Origin: Clostridia bacterium
Lineage (GTDB): Bacteria > Bacillota > Clostridia > Oscillospirales > CAG-272
NCBI GenBank assembly: GCA_017463765.1
Contig: JAFTON010000038.1
Span: 1 to 45,972 of the forward strand
Reading direction: 5' to 3'
DNA: 45,972 nucleotides
This document shows positions 36,413 through 45,717 of this stretch, piece by piece. A model generated the notes under the pieces. That model did no database searches. It was not told the origin of the DNA and was given only the letters and a program-made list of their open reading frames with translations. A program made the position numbers and the translations under genes. Positions within the stretch are counted from its first letter, which is position 1. Each line of letters opens with the position of its first letter.

Positions 36413-37420
36413 TTATTTAGCCCCCATTCTGATTCTCGGATCGATAAATCCGTAGCTGATGTCGATAACTATACCTGCAGTAAGGCTTACGAGGGTATAG
36501 AATGCCGACAGAAGCATGAAGAAGTCGTAGTCCTGGAACGTAATCGAATTAAGATAGAGTCCACCAACACCGTTAATCGTGAACATCTTCTCTATAATAA
36601 GTGAGCCGGAAAGAACACCAATGAACTCACTGAGGATAGAGGGGAAGATAACGACCATCGAGTTACGCATAGCGTGACGGTAGATAGCCTGGCTCTTGGT
36701 AAGGCCCTTAGTTCTTGCAAGAAGCATGAACTCACCTGTAAGTACCTCAGACAGCTCGGCACGGGTGTAACGTGCATAGCCTGCGATAGAACCAAGCGAA
36801 AGTGCAAATACTGCAGGAAGCATGGAATGGAATACTTCCCAGGTGAAGTATTCCTTGCTTAGCGATACCTGCAATGGGAACCAACCGAGCTTGAAGCAGA
36901 AGAGATACTGGATCAAAAGACCAAGTACGATTAAGGGAACCGAGATCAACAGGATAATAAAGATGTTGATAACCTGGTCCTGCCACTTATTCTTCTTAAG
37001 CGCAGCGAAAATACCCAAGCCGAGACCAATCGGTACACCCAGCAGGGTTGAATAAATGTTAATAAGAATTGTGGGTGGAAGCTTGGACACGAAAACGTCC
37101 CATACCGGCTTGTTCAGATACTCACCGTAGGTGGTAGCAACACCGAAGTCACCGTGAAGAAAGATTCTCTTAAGGTATGTTCCAAGCTGGAGCATAATCG
37201 GAACACGGTCATAGGTGTACACACCGTTTTCACCCTTCTGGATGTTGGTGATCCAACCTCTACCCTCAAGCTGCTTATACGCAATATAGGGATCCTCGTT
37301 GGGGCCAACGTTGACGTGAATCGGCAGAAGCTTGATAAGAACGAAGCTCATCACAAAAATGATGGAGAACGTGAACAGCATCAAGCCAAGACGCTTCATC
37401 ACATATTTAAACATATACAT
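36413..37420 (-). CDS. dppB: Peptide ABC transporter permease DppB-like
   Basis: Membrane subunit of the peptide importer, 335 residues, close to normal length and the only core subunit without a large insertion. Six membrane segments, with the usual loop after TM1 (LPIHVNVGPNEDPYIAYKQL) and the EAA motif ARTKGLTKSQAIYRHAMRNS. The ATG at 37418-37420 (MYMFKYVMKRLG) is chosen since GAGGAG lies 8 nt upstream; an upstream in-frame start would add 17 polar residues and lacks a site. It is separated from the binding-protein gene by ~310 nt with a stem-loop. Stop TAA. Confidence 0.93.
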   Translation of the reverse strand: MYMFKYVMKRLGLMLFTFSIIFVMSFVLIKLLPIHVNVGPNEDPYIAYKQLEGRGWITNIQKGENGVYTYDRVPIMLQLGTYLKRIFLHGDFGVATTYGEYLNKPVWDVFVSKLPPTILINIYSTLLGVPIGLGLGIFAALKKNKWQDQVINIFIILLISVPLIVLGLLIQYLFCFKLGWFPLQVSLSKEYFTWEVFHSMLPAVFALSLGSIAGYARYTRAELSEVLTGEFMLLARTKGLTKSQAIYRHAMRNSMVVIFPSILSEFIGVLSGSLIIEKMFTINGVGGLYLNSITFQDYDFFMLLSAFYTLVSLTAGIVIDISYGFIDPRIRMGAK

Positions 37421-37655
37421 AGGTTTTTCTCCTCTGTTGTTGTTATTTTCCTGATTGATAAATGGCATCACAAAGGCCGTTTACGTACAGCTTGGACACT
37501 TGTGATACCGACGCACCAAATCTGCGCCACACATACGAACTGTCTCTTTTACTGTTTTAGCCTAAAATGCTATCTTTTGTTTACTATTATTGACTGATTA
37601 TAAATAATTTTATCACCGTTACCGGTTTTTACAAAATGTTAAAAAGACACAATCA

Positions 37656-37687
37656 GCGGTGAGCGAAAAAACGCTTTCGCTCACCGC
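37656..37687 (-). terminator. Intercistronic stem-loop between binding protein and permease genes
   Basis: GCGGTGAGCG (37656-37665) pairs perfectly with CGCTCACCGC (37678-37687), 43 nt after the SBP stop. There is only a weak downstream T tract. It likely protects or partly terminates the SBP message, giving more binding protein than transporter. The remaining spacer 37421-37655 shows no gene. Confidence 0.6.
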
Positions 37688-37730
37688 CTATGGTTAGATT
37701 CTAAAAATCTTAATTAGTTCTTTGCTAAAA

Positions 37731-40562
37731 TTACTCGCTCTTCTTGTACTCGTTGGTGAGGTCATTGCCGTTGGACTTAACGAACTGATTCCACTCGAAG
37801 TCAGTGTATTCAACAACCATGTATCTCATTCCACCGTAACCCATGAAGGTGTTGTAATCATAGTTAACGTAGGAGAACTGTGCGCCGAGGAAGGATCCAC
37901 CTGCGTCACCGATAAGCATTACGGAACGGCTCTCCTTAAGAACGATCTCCTCAAGAGCTGCAAGGATTGCAAGTCTTGCATTGGAAGGAGCATAGCCTGC
38001 ATTCCAGTTATAGGTCTCAACCTGCTCATACTGCTCAGCAAGACCGTTGAGGCAGTAGTACCAGTTCTGAAGGCTCATAGTGATGGTCTCGCCAGCACCC
38101 TCGTAATCGCCTGCGGGCATGGTAAGAGTCATATCGATAGAGCTGGTATCCCAGTACTCGTGATAGTTAAGGCTATCATCAGGATTTACGAATGCACCGA
38201 TGATATCGAAGGGGTTGAAGGCGTTACCGGTGAAGCCGTAGCCGAAACCGATCTGGGTCTTACCGGAACGGAATGCGTCAGCCCAACCATTACCTGCAGA
38301 TGCGTCGAACTTAAGAACGATCTTACCATCAAGAGCAGTGCCTGCTGTAATCTCGTTAACAACGCCCTGGAGATATTCGCAACGGAATCTCTGCTTATCT
38401 GTGTCAGAGGAAGAACCGTAAACGATGGTGATAGGCTTGGATGCATCGTATCCATAGTAGTCAGCGTCTGCAGTAAGGATGTTGATAGCTTCAACCATCT
38501 TCTGCTTAGCGAGAGTCATGTTATAACCGGTGAGAGACTCATAAGCCTCGTCAAGGGTAAGGCCGTTAAGAGTACCGTTGGACCACTTGCCATTGGACTC
38601 AGAGAAGCCGTATGCACGAAGAATAGCCTGCTTAGCCTCTGTGGTGTTACGGTAGATACCACCGTCATCAAGAGAAGAACCATTCTCGATGTCATAGAAG
38701 TACATAGTGTTAAGAAGACCGAAGCAAGGAACGGTAGAACCGGGCCAGATCTTCTCTACGATGTCGTTTCTGTTAAGAGCAAGGTTAAGTGCGTGTCTGA
38801 ATTCCTGAATTGCAAGGATACCGTTGTTGTTCTCGCTTGCCTTAAGAACCTTAAGGTCGGAGAAGAGCTGCATACCATAGGTACCGGTAGTAGTTTCGTA
38901 AGTAACGTACTTAGAATCCTTGTAATCGTCATAGTTCTCTGTCTGAAGAGAAGCAGAGTCATAGTCACCGTTAAGGAAGCCCATCCAGCTTGTAGCGAAC
39001 TCCTCTACCTTACGGCAGCTTACAGCGTCGATGTTGTACTGGTTCTTGTACTGTTCCATATCCCAACCGTACCAGTGCTCATTCTTAACGAGCTTATAGT
39101 GGCTACCGGACTCGAACTCAACAAGCTTATAGGGACCCCAGCTTGCAGTAGAATCGAGAGAGGAATTGTAGGTGGAAGTCCAAAGGGATGCACCCTCCTT
39201 AGGCTCATGCTTGTTAGCCTCATACTTTGCCTTGTGAACAAGAGGAAGGCTGGACATGTAGTAAGGAGCCCATACGGAGAGAGAACCGTCCTCGTTAAGG
39301 AGAGAGTAGTTTGTATCAAGGCAGATTACGATTGCGTTCTCTTCCTCGATAGCGTAGATACCAACGGTTTCCCAATCTACCTCATCACCGTAACCCATGA
39401 ACTGGAATACGAAGAGGTTCCAATCGCCACCGAAGGGAGCGAAGTTCTGAGAAAGAGCCTCAATGTCAGCCATATCCTGTGCTGTAGCCTGGAATGCGCC
39501 GAATTCATTTTCCTTAGCTTCAAGTTTTACATAGATATCCTCATAATAAACGGTTTCTGTAATCTTGTTGCCGTCAGCGTCAACGTCGGGATTACCGTCG
39601 TCATCAGCGTCTACGGGTACTTCCTTAGAAACAACATACTCAGGAAGCTCAACGCCTTCACCGGTTTCACCCTCGTAAGGCTTATAGAAGTAGCCTGCAG
39701 GGCCGTATCCGTAATCATTGTAAATGAAGCCCCAGTCAGCGCCGAAGCAGTTGTTAGCAAGAGAGGTAGATATCCAAAGAGGAACCTGCTCGCCGTTAAT
39801 AGTTACGTATGCGTAACCGTCCTCGCCGATGGAGTACTCGGTAAGATAGCTCTCAGCAGTGAACCATTCGGTTTCAGGATCATATACAAGCCAAGGAGCG
39901 TTCTCATAGATAGGAGCACCAGAGAAGAAGTATTCCTTGGAGTTCTTAATTCTAAGTGTATCGTAATAAGTATTACCACGGTAGTTCATGAACTTGGGGT
40001 TAAGCTGTTCCTTCATAGAATACTCGAAGTCAGCTGCTGTGATGGCTGTACCATCATCCCACTTAAGATCGTCACGAAGAGTGATCTTCCAAGCGAAACC
40101 ACCTGCAGCCTTCTGCTCGTCGGTGTAGCCCCACTTAGCGTCTACAGTGGAGGTAACGTCCTCAAGCTTGGTAGCTGCGGAATAGTGAGTGGTAAATGCA
40201 CCGGGAACGATAGCCTCAGCGTTGATGGAACCATCAGCGTTGTACTTATCGCCAAGGAACTTATAGTCATACTCGAAGAAGGAAGAAGCAATGTAACCCA
40301 TGATCTGAGTATCATTGTTATCCTGGTAAGTAAGCTCGTTCCAGTTACTGGGCATTACGGAAGTGTAGGTGTTGTAGGTAACTGTACCGTCATCAACATC
40401 CTGACCATCCTGATAATTTTCGTCACACTTATCGCACTTGCCGTCATCATTAGCGTCAACGTGACCGTCGCACTTCTTCTTGCCGAACAAACCGCAAGAT
40501 GCGAGCATGGAAACGCACATAACAACTACAAGGATGAGTGCTAAAATCTTTGTACTTTTCAT
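37731..40562 (-). CDS. Very large peptide-binding lipoprotein (SBP_bac_5)
   Basis: Extracellular solute-binding lipoprotein of the peptide importer, 943 residues against ~540 usually. Lipobox LASC (Cys23), then a Cys/His/Asp module (C31, H34, C43, C46 with DANDDGKCD) and an acidic linker. SBP_bac_5 motifs follow: TLRDDLKWDDGTAITAADFEYS, GPYKLVEFESGSHYKLVKNEHWYG, and FRHALNLALNRNDIVEKIWPG. Extra material (~210-400) includes YKPYEGETGEGVE, a Dx-D-x-D repeat and an EDIYVKLEAKENEFGAFQ segment. It starts at an ATG with AAAGGA upstream, as first gene of the operon. Stop TAA. Confidence 0.93.
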   Translation of the reverse strand: MKSTKILALILVVVMCVSMLASCGLFGKKKCDGHVDANDDGKCDKCDENYQDGQDVDDGTVTYNTYTSVMPSNWNELTYQDNNDTQIMGYIASSFFEYDYKFLGDKYNADGSINAEAIVPGAFTTHYSAATKLEDVTSTVDAKWGYTDEQKAAGGFAWKITLRDDLKWDDGTAITAADFEYSMKEQLNPKFMNYRGNTYYDTLRIKNSKEYFFSGAPIYENAPWLVYDPETEWFTAESYLTEYSIGEDGYAYVTINGEQVPLWISTSLANNCFGADWGFIYNDYGYGPAGYFYKPYEGETGEGVELPEYVVSKEVPVDADDDGNPDVDADGNKITETVYYEDIYVKLEAKENEFGAFQATAQDMADIEALSQNFAPFGGDWNLFVFQFMGYGDEVDWETVGIYAIEEENAIVICLDTNYSLLNEDGSLSVWAPYYMSSLPLVHKAKYEANKHEPKEGASLWTSTYNSSLDSTASWGPYKLVEFESGSHYKLVKNEHWYGWDMEQYKNQYNIDAVSCRKVEEFATSWMGFLNGDYDSASLQTENYDDYKDSKYVTYETTTGTYGMQLFSDLKVLKASENNNGILAIQEFRHALNLALNRNDIVEKIWPGSTVPCFGLLNTMYFYDIENGSSLDDGGIYRNTTEAKQAILRAYGFSESNGKWSNGTLNGLTLDEAYESLTGYNMTLAKQKMVEAINILTADADYYGYDASKPITIVYGSSSDTDKQRFRCEYLQGVVNEITAGTALDGKIVLKFDASAGNGWADAFRSGKTQIGFGYGFTGNAFNPFDIIGAFVNPDDSLNYHEYWDTSSIDMTLTMPAGDYEGAGETITMSLQNWYYCLNGLAEQYEQVETYNWNAGYAPSNARLAILAALEEIVLKESRSVMLIGDAGGSFLGAQFSYVNYDYNTFMGYGGMRYMVVEYTDFEWNQFVKSNGNDLTNEYKKSE

Positions 40563-40766
40563 GATAAAAAGTCCTTTCTGAAAAATTGTTTTTTTATATT
40601 TCGCTATGTTAAATAGTATCTATTTAACGAATAGTAAATATACAGTGTAATAAAATAAATAAATATTTATTAAAATGCTTTTTGCACCGGGCAGAAGCAA
40701 ATGTCTCACCAACGGTGCAACGAATAAATATCTATCTGCTGATGCGAAAAGAAAATTGATGTGCCT

Positions 40767-40795
40767 ATTATACAACATTCTTTTTCATTTGTCAA
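40767..40795 (-). promoter_or_regulatory. Promoter of the peptide-transporter operon
   Basis: Minus strand: TTGACA (40790-40795), 17 nt, TATAAT (40767-40772), both perfect. The ~200-nt leader contains GCACCG and CGGTGC (about 40684-40719), able to form a long hairpin. Confidence 0.85.
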
Positions 40796-41229
40796 CCCCT
40801 TTTTGAATATTTTTTTGAAAATTTGAATATTTTTTATGTTTTTCCTTCATTTTGCATCAAAAAAGTGCCATTTTTTGCAAGAATTTGACAGCCACATTCA
40901 TTTTTGACAGTTTTTGACGAATATTTATGCATCACTATGCAAATATTATGCATCTGCATTTTTTGTTTAATTTTTGTGCAATTTTACCTTTTTTCAGGCT
41001 TCAGAGCCTTCAAAACACAGTTTTTAATTCTTTATTTTTGGACAATTTCAACAATTATTGTATTGTTTCTGTCAAAAAACGAAGTTTCTTGAAATCAGGA
41101 TTCAGGGTCATTTCTGCTAATAATAATGAAATATATGCTATTTTTTGATGCAAGAGACATTTTTTACTGTTTTTTGTATATTTTTCCATTACTTTATGAA
41201 TAATTAGTGGAAGATAAAGTATATTTTAC
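40796..41229. other. AT-rich intergenic region with a dyad
   Basis: About 430 nt with no convincing gene. AATATTTATGCAT (40920-40932) faces ATGCAAATATT (40937-40947), an imperfect dyad that could be an operator; TATGCA recurs three times. Nothing else is recognised. Confidence 0.4.
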
Positions 41230-41258
41230 TTGAAATTAATAAAAGAACATAGTATAAT
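41230..41258 (+). promoter_or_regulatory. Promoter of the HAD/GH3 pair
   Basis: TTGAAA (41230-41235), 17 nt, TATAAT (41253-41258), 53 nt before the chosen start. Confidence 0.7.
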
Positions 41259-41311
41259 CAAGAAGAAAGAATATATAGTTACATACTATGACTAAGGAAA
41301 GGAAAGGTGTA

Positions 41312-42157
41312 ATGAAGACTTTCTCTGAATTTGAAAGAAAAAAGGACTTCCTTGTCTGTGTTGACAGTGACGGCTGCGCTATGGACACAATGGACGTGAA
41401 GCATATTCGTTGCTTTGGCCCTTGTATGATTGAGGAATGGGGACTGCAGGAATGGCAGGAGGAGATCCTTAACCGATGGAACGACATAAATCTGTATACC
41501 ATAACCCGTGGAATAAACAGATTTAAGGGTCTGGCAATGGCGCTGTGCGAGATAGACACGAAATATTGCAGTATAGATGGGGCAACCGAGCTCAGGGAGT
41601 GGACAGACTCTGCCCCCGAGCTTTCGAACGACGCACTCGAAAGGCTGGTTGAGGCAAAGCCGAGTCGCAAGGTGTTCAGAAAAGCACTCAACTGGAGCAT
41701 TGCAGTGAACAACTCCATTGACAGCCTGCCGGACGAGGCAAAGCTCCCCTTCCCGATGGTTAAGGAGGCACTGGAGCTCGCTCACAGATATGCCGACGTG
41801 GCAATAGTATCAAGCGCAAACCTCAGTGCCGTGCTTGAGGAATGGGAAATGTACGGCCTTATGGAGCACGTAGACGTGGTGATGTCCCAGAACGATGGCA
41901 GTAAGGAATACTGCATCGGCAAGCTGCTTGAGCGTGGCTATAATAATAAAAAGGTAGTAATGTGTGGCGATGCACCGGGTGATCTTGCTGCATCGGAAAA
42001 AAAGGGAGTGTATTTTTACCCCATTCTCGTCCGTTCCGAGAAGGAGAGCTGGGAGGAGTTTATCTCCTCAGGACTTAGCAAATTGCTTGACGGCAGCTTT
42101 GGCAAAGAGTATCAGAGCGAAAAAATTAAAGATTTTTATAAAAATTTAGGTGAATAA
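41312..42157 (+). CDS. HAD-superfamily hydrolase
   Basis: 281 residues, cytoplasmic. HAD motifs: VCVDSDGCAMD with D18 and D20, VSSAN (motif II), the Lys in GSKEYC (motif III) and CGDAPGDL (motif IV). The ~120-residue helical cap with a Trp-rich stretch (EEWGLQEWQEEILNRW) is unusual. A phosphatase is likely; the substrate is unknown. The ATG at 41312 is chosen with AAGGA 8 nt upstream; an in-frame ATG at 41288 would add eight residues. The downstream GH3 starts 14 nt after the stop, so the two probably act in one pathway, for example sugar-phosphate handling (inference). Stop TAA. Confidence 0.88.
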   Translation: MKTFSEFERKKDFLVCVDSDGCAMDTMDVKHIRCFGPCMIEEWGLQEWQEEILNRWNDINLYTITRGINRFKGLAMALCEIDTKYCSIDGATELREWTDSAPELSNDALERLVEAKPSRKVFRKALNWSIAVNNSIDSLPDEAKLPFPMVKEALELAHRYADVAIVSSANLSAVLEEWEMYGLMEHVDVVMSQNDGSKEYCIGKLLERGYNNKKVVMCGDAPGDLAASEKKGVYFYPILVRSEKESWEEFISSGLSKLLDGSFGKEYQSEKIKDFYKNLGE

Positions 42158-42170
42158 AGGAGAAATTAAT

Positions 42171-43940
42171 ATGGTAAACCTTAAAGCAAAGCCCTACAAC
42201 CTATCCGACACGGATATTGCATGGGTAAAGGAAACCATAGCGAAAATGAGCGACGAGGAAAAGGTTGGACAGCTCTTTTTCCAGCTTACAGCAAGTCAGG
42301 AGGAGGATTACCTCAGAGAACTGATGGATAAATACCATCTCGGTGGCTGTCGTTATAACGGTATGCCGGGTGAAAAGGTGCTTCAGCAGAACAAAATCCT
42401 GCAAAAGTATGCGAAAATACCCGTTTTTATCGCCTGCAATCCCGAGAAGGGTGGCGATGGTGTTTGCCCCGACGGAACTACCGTAGGTGCAGGAATCAAG
42501 GTTGGTGCAACCGGCAAGACCGAATATGCTAGGGCTATGGGTCTTGTATCAGGCGCACAGATTGCTGCTACAGGCTGTAACATGGCTTTCGCTCCCGTAG
42601 TGGATATTCTCTACAACCACGAGTGTGAGGAGGTTCTCTCCCGTTCCTTCGGTAACGATCATGAAAGAGTTGCCCTGATGGGTAAGGCATATATGGATGG
42701 CCTGCATCAGACCGAGGGTGTGGCTGCAACAGCAAAACACTTCCCCGGTAACGGTCAGGACTACCGTGACGCCCATATTTCAAACAACGTAAACAGCTTT
42801 GACCATGATCAGTGGATGGCAACCTACGGTCACGTATACAAGACACTGATTGATGCAGGTCTTGACGCAATTATGGGTGGACATATACTTATGCCTAACC
42901 TTATGAACGACGTAAAACCCGGTATTCGCCCCGAGGAAATCCTGCCCGCAACCCTCTGTTATGAGATTATGACTACACTTCTGCGCGACGAGCTTGGCTT
43001 TAACGGTATGGTTGTTACCGACGCCAGCCACATGGTTGGTATGACCAACAGAATGAAGCGCAAGGAAATGCTCCCCCTCTCTATCAATGCAGGCTGTGAT
43101 ATGTTCCTCTTCTTCAACGATCCCGACGAGGATTATAATACCATGCTTGAGGCATACAGAAACGGTGTTATCTCCGAGGAGCGCATGGAAGAGGCTCTGA
43201 CACGTATTCTTGGACTCAAGGCTAAGATGGGTCTTAACAAGAAGAGCAAAGAGAAATTATGCCCTACCGGCGACGATTTGCAAACAATACTTCACAATCC
43301 CGAGTATAAAGCATATGCTCCTGCCATCAGCCGTGATGCGATCACTCTTGTAAAAAATCTTGACAAGGACGTGCTTCCCCTCTCTCCTGAGAAGACAAAG
43401 CGCATTATGATAGTTCCCATCAAGGGAGCAGAAAATCCACTTATGGCTCTCGCTACAATGGCGATGGGTGGTGGAATGCAAAGGAAGACTCCTGCAGAAA
43501 AGCTTAAGGAGCGTCTTGAAGAAAAGGGCTTTGAGGTAAGAATTTACGAGAGCCCCATAGACAAGATCAAGGCTATGATGGCAAGGGGTGAAAAGCCCAG
43601 CCTCAACCTTTACTTTGCAGGTAAGCACGCAATCTCCGACTTTGTTGCCGAGCAGGACCTTGTTATCTCGCTCTTCGACGTTATGAACGGACACCCCACC
43701 TTCGGTCTCTCTAAGGGTGGTGGAGAAATTCCCTGGTACGTTCACGAGCTTCCCGTAATTGGAATCAGTGTAAACAAGCCCACCATGCTTGCCGATTGTC
43801 CTATGCTTCGCACTTATATCAATGCATACGACTCGGCTGATTACACTATGGATGCTCTTGTTGACGCACTTGTAACCGGTGATTTCCGTGGCATCGACCC
43901 CATCGACTCATTCTGTGGTATGTGGGATACCAGAATATAA
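42171..43940 (+). CDS. GH3 beta-N-acetylhexosaminidase (NagZ-like)
   Basis: 589 residues, no signal peptide. The N-terminal TIM barrel (~1-350) has the NagZ-type loop KHFPGNGQDYRDAH (189-202) with the Asp-His dyad D200/H202 that serves as acid/base, and nucleophile D284 in VVTDASHM. The usual PGHG His of the loop is Asn here (N194). A C-terminal (alpha/beta) domain (~400-589) follows, as in two-domain Firmicute NagZ. It should remove GlcNAc-type sugars, possibly in cell-wall recycling or import of glycans; a beta-glucosidase is less likely because of the dyad. The ATG at 42171 has AGGAG 8 nt upstream, after the HAD stop. Stop TAA. Confidence 0.9.
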   Translation: MVNLKAKPYNLSDTDIAWVKETIAKMSDEEKVGQLFFQLTASQEEDYLRELMDKYHLGGCRYNGMPGEKVLQQNKILQKYAKIPVFIACNPEKGGDGVCPDGTTVGAGIKVGATGKTEYARAMGLVSGAQIAATGCNMAFAPVVDILYNHECEEVLSRSFGNDHERVALMGKAYMDGLHQTEGVAATAKHFPGNGQDYRDAHISNNVNSFDHDQWMATYGHVYKTLIDAGLDAIMGGHILMPNLMNDVKPGIRPEEILPATLCYEIMTTLLRDELGFNGMVVTDASHMVGMTNRMKRKEMLPLSINAGCDMFLFFNDPDEDYNTMLEAYRNGVISEERMEEALTRILGLKAKMGLNKKSKEKLCPTGDDLQTILHNPEYKAYAPAISRDAITLVKNLDKDVLPLSPEKTKRIMIVPIKGAENPLMALATMAMGGGMQRKTPAEKLKERLEEKGFEVRIYESPIDKIKAMMARGEKPSLNLYFAGKHAISDFVAEQDLVISLFDVMNGHPTFGLSKGGGEIPWYVHELPVIGISVNKPTMLADCPMLRTYINAYDSADYTMDALVDALVTGDFRGIDPIDSFCGMWDTRI

Positions 43941-43943
43941 CAA

Positions 43944-44332
43944 AAAAGGGCTGCTTCATTTAGGCATAACCGAACAAAAAAGGTAGAGGTACTCTTAAAT
44001 GTGCCTCTACCATCAATATTTATCTAACCGAGAAAATCTAAGGTTGAAAACCTATTGTTTTCTCTTTTTTTATTTGAGTTTTTGTTCTATTTCTCGCTGA
44101 GGCTCGGTCACATTTCGGCTCTTGCGTCATCGACGCAATTCACTACCGAAATGCCGCTACGCTACGTTTACTCGCTCGACGTATGCCAATACGCCTCACG
44201 CTCGCAAACGAAGATTTCTGCCCTAAATCAAGCAAGCCCCGAAAGGTGCTTTGCACTAAGAATTCAGCAGTTGATGTCTTTACTATCCACAAAGCCTTGA
44301 TATTGCTGAATTCTTAATGACTCAGCCCTTTT
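43944..44332. repeat. Structured noncoding element bounded by inverted ends
   Basis: The spacer between convergent genes is flanked by AAAAGGGCTG (43944-43953) and CAGCCCTTTT (44323-44332). Inside: a GGTAGAGGTAC/GTGCCTCTACC hairpin (43982-44011), nested stems CATTTCGG/CCGAAATG (44111-44118, 44146-44153) around TTGCGTC/GACGCAA, and a perfect 12-bp pair AAGAATTCAGCA/TGCTGAATTCTT (44258-44315). Its base composition (CGCTACGCT, CTCGCTCG) differs from its surroundings. It may be a MITE-like repeat or a structured RNA; no convincing coding frame. Confidence 0.55.
44030..44071 (+). terminator. Terminator after the NagZ-like gene
   Basis: An imperfect stem (GAGAAAA...AGGTT, loop GAAA, AACCT...TTTTCTC) is followed by a seven-T run on the plus strand. 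It lies inside the structured element. Confidence 0.6.
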
Positions 44333-44340
44333 CCACATCA

Positions 44341-45492
44341 TTATCTGCGATAATCTGTTGTTTCGTCTGTATTTTTCATATCAATCATTGCGCCGGATTT
44401 ATCAAAGGTATAACGCGATATTGAACAGCTTCCACCAATTGTAAACGCGCTTGTGGCAGGCGAGTAAAAGCTGGATACAAAGCTTTCCACATCCCACACA
44501 ATATTTCGTTCCTCGTTATAAGTAAGCTTGCCACCGAGCGAGCCTTCCACCGATTGAAGCTCCTCTGTAGAATTTGTCTCAGGGTTATAAACCAGCAGCT
44601 TTGCCGTATAATTTTCGCTAAGCATAGGAGTAAGCTCCTCGCTTGAAATAATTACGATTTTATTATCAAACAGATAATTAAGTACCCTTGCAACCTCATA
44701 TCTTCCACCGGCACTATCGCTTTCGTCCTCAAGACGTGGCGTAGCGTATGCAGAGATATACAGCTTTCCATCAAGCTCCTTCATATCGGTAAAATATGTG
44801 TAGCTGTTCTCTGTGGCATAAGTGAAGCTATTCGTTACGTTGCCCTTGTAATCAATAATTACAAAATTATCAGGTCGGTTTTTCTTGATGTCATTAAGTC
44901 TTATGGCATATCCACCTTTAAAATAGGTGACGTCAAGAATGCCGTTGTTAGTCGCTTCAATTACTTTAAAATGGGTTTTCTCACCGTCCGATGAGTAGTG
45001 CGTTAAGGCAAGACCACCGTAGCCGCCACGACTGAACACGGCATAGCTTCCGTCAGAATTCTCAAGAACCTTTGAGATAACTTCATTTGTATATCCATTG
45101 TCAAACTTATTATTCCACAGAAGCGTTCCGTTATCATCAAACTTTGCTATCCACGCCTCGCGAGGCGACTTGTCAAAATCTGTTTCGCCAAAAACAATAA
45201 CACCGTCGGAAAGCGCCTTAAGTCCGTAAACGTAAAATTCCGGCACAGGTGCACTCCAGACAAACGTATCGCCATCAAGTCGTTCAACGTAGCATTTATC
45301 AAAAATTATCCTGCCGTCCTCATCTGTTTTATACTCGGAACGATATTTATATTCACCTGTTTCCCATTCGTTCCATACCTGCTCATACTTATCATCATCA
45401 GATGGCAGAAAACGATCGATATATTCACATGATGTTAAGACGAGCATGCATATCAAGGTAAGCAGCGTCAGGATCAGTGATAACTTTTTCAT
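44341..45492 (-). CDS. Lipoprotein of unknown function, propeller-like repeats
   Basis: 383 residues. A signal segment ends in lipobox LTSC (Cys22). The mature part is beta-rich with recurring units such as GLKALSDGVIVFGET, AWIAKFDDNGTLLWNNKF and GSYAVFSRGGYGGLALTHYSSDG, which resemble blades of a beta-propeller. No catalytic motif is seen. The ATG at 45490-45492 has GGAGG 7 nt upstream and a consensus promoter. A surface binding or structural role is a guess. Stop TAA. Confidence 0.8.
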   Translation of the reverse strand: MKKLSLILTLLTLICMLVLTSCEYIDRFLPSDDDKYEQVWNEWETGEYKYRSEYKTDEDGRIIFDKCYVERLDGDTFVWSAPVPEFYVYGLKALSDGVIVFGETDFDKSPREAWIAKFDDNGTLLWNNKFDNGYTNEVISKVLENSDGSYAVFSRGGYGGLALTHYSSDGEKTHFKVIEATNNGILDVTYFKGGYAIRLNDIKKNRPDNFVIIDYKGNVTNSFTYATENSYTYFTDMKELDGKLYISAYATPRLEDESDSAGGRYEVARVLNYLFDNKIVIISSEELTPMLSENYTAKLLVYNPETNSTEELQSVEGSLGGKLTYNEERNIVWDVESFVSSFYSPATSAFTIGGSCSISRYTFDKSGAMIDMKNTDETTDYRR

Positions 45493-45530
45493 TAATCTTC
45501 CTCCATATATTTATTTTACTCTCCAAAACT

Positions 45531-45559
45531 ATTATATCAACAAGCAAATGAGTTGTCAA
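45531..45559 (-). promoter_or_regulatory. Promoter of the propeller-like lipoprotein gene
   Basis: Minus strand: TTGACA (45554-45559), 17 nt, TATAAT (45531-45536), 39 nt before the start. The spacer up to 45717 holds a GGTGCA/TGCACC hairpin (45645-45673) and no gene. Confidence 0.8.
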
Positions 45560-45717
45560 TTAGTTATTTGTAGCGCGTTATTTTATCCTTTTAATTGGGA
45601 ATAACATATAGCTCTTTCCATGGGTACAAATTTTTGAACTATGGGTGCATCTTCCTACAATGGTTTGCACCTATTTTTAGTTCGATAAATTGGAATTTGT
45701 AATGCTGTTAAGCGCAG

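Noticed and set aside
37722..40544. A ~940-codon plus-strand frame opposite the peptide-binding protein gene
   Set aside because: Same reason: SBP_bac_5 motifs, lipobox, RBS and promoter all support the minus strand.
44055..44300. An 81-codon plus-strand frame in the spacer after the NagZ-like gene
   Set aside because: It covers stems of the structured element, starts in the terminator region, and lacks RBS and recognisable domains.
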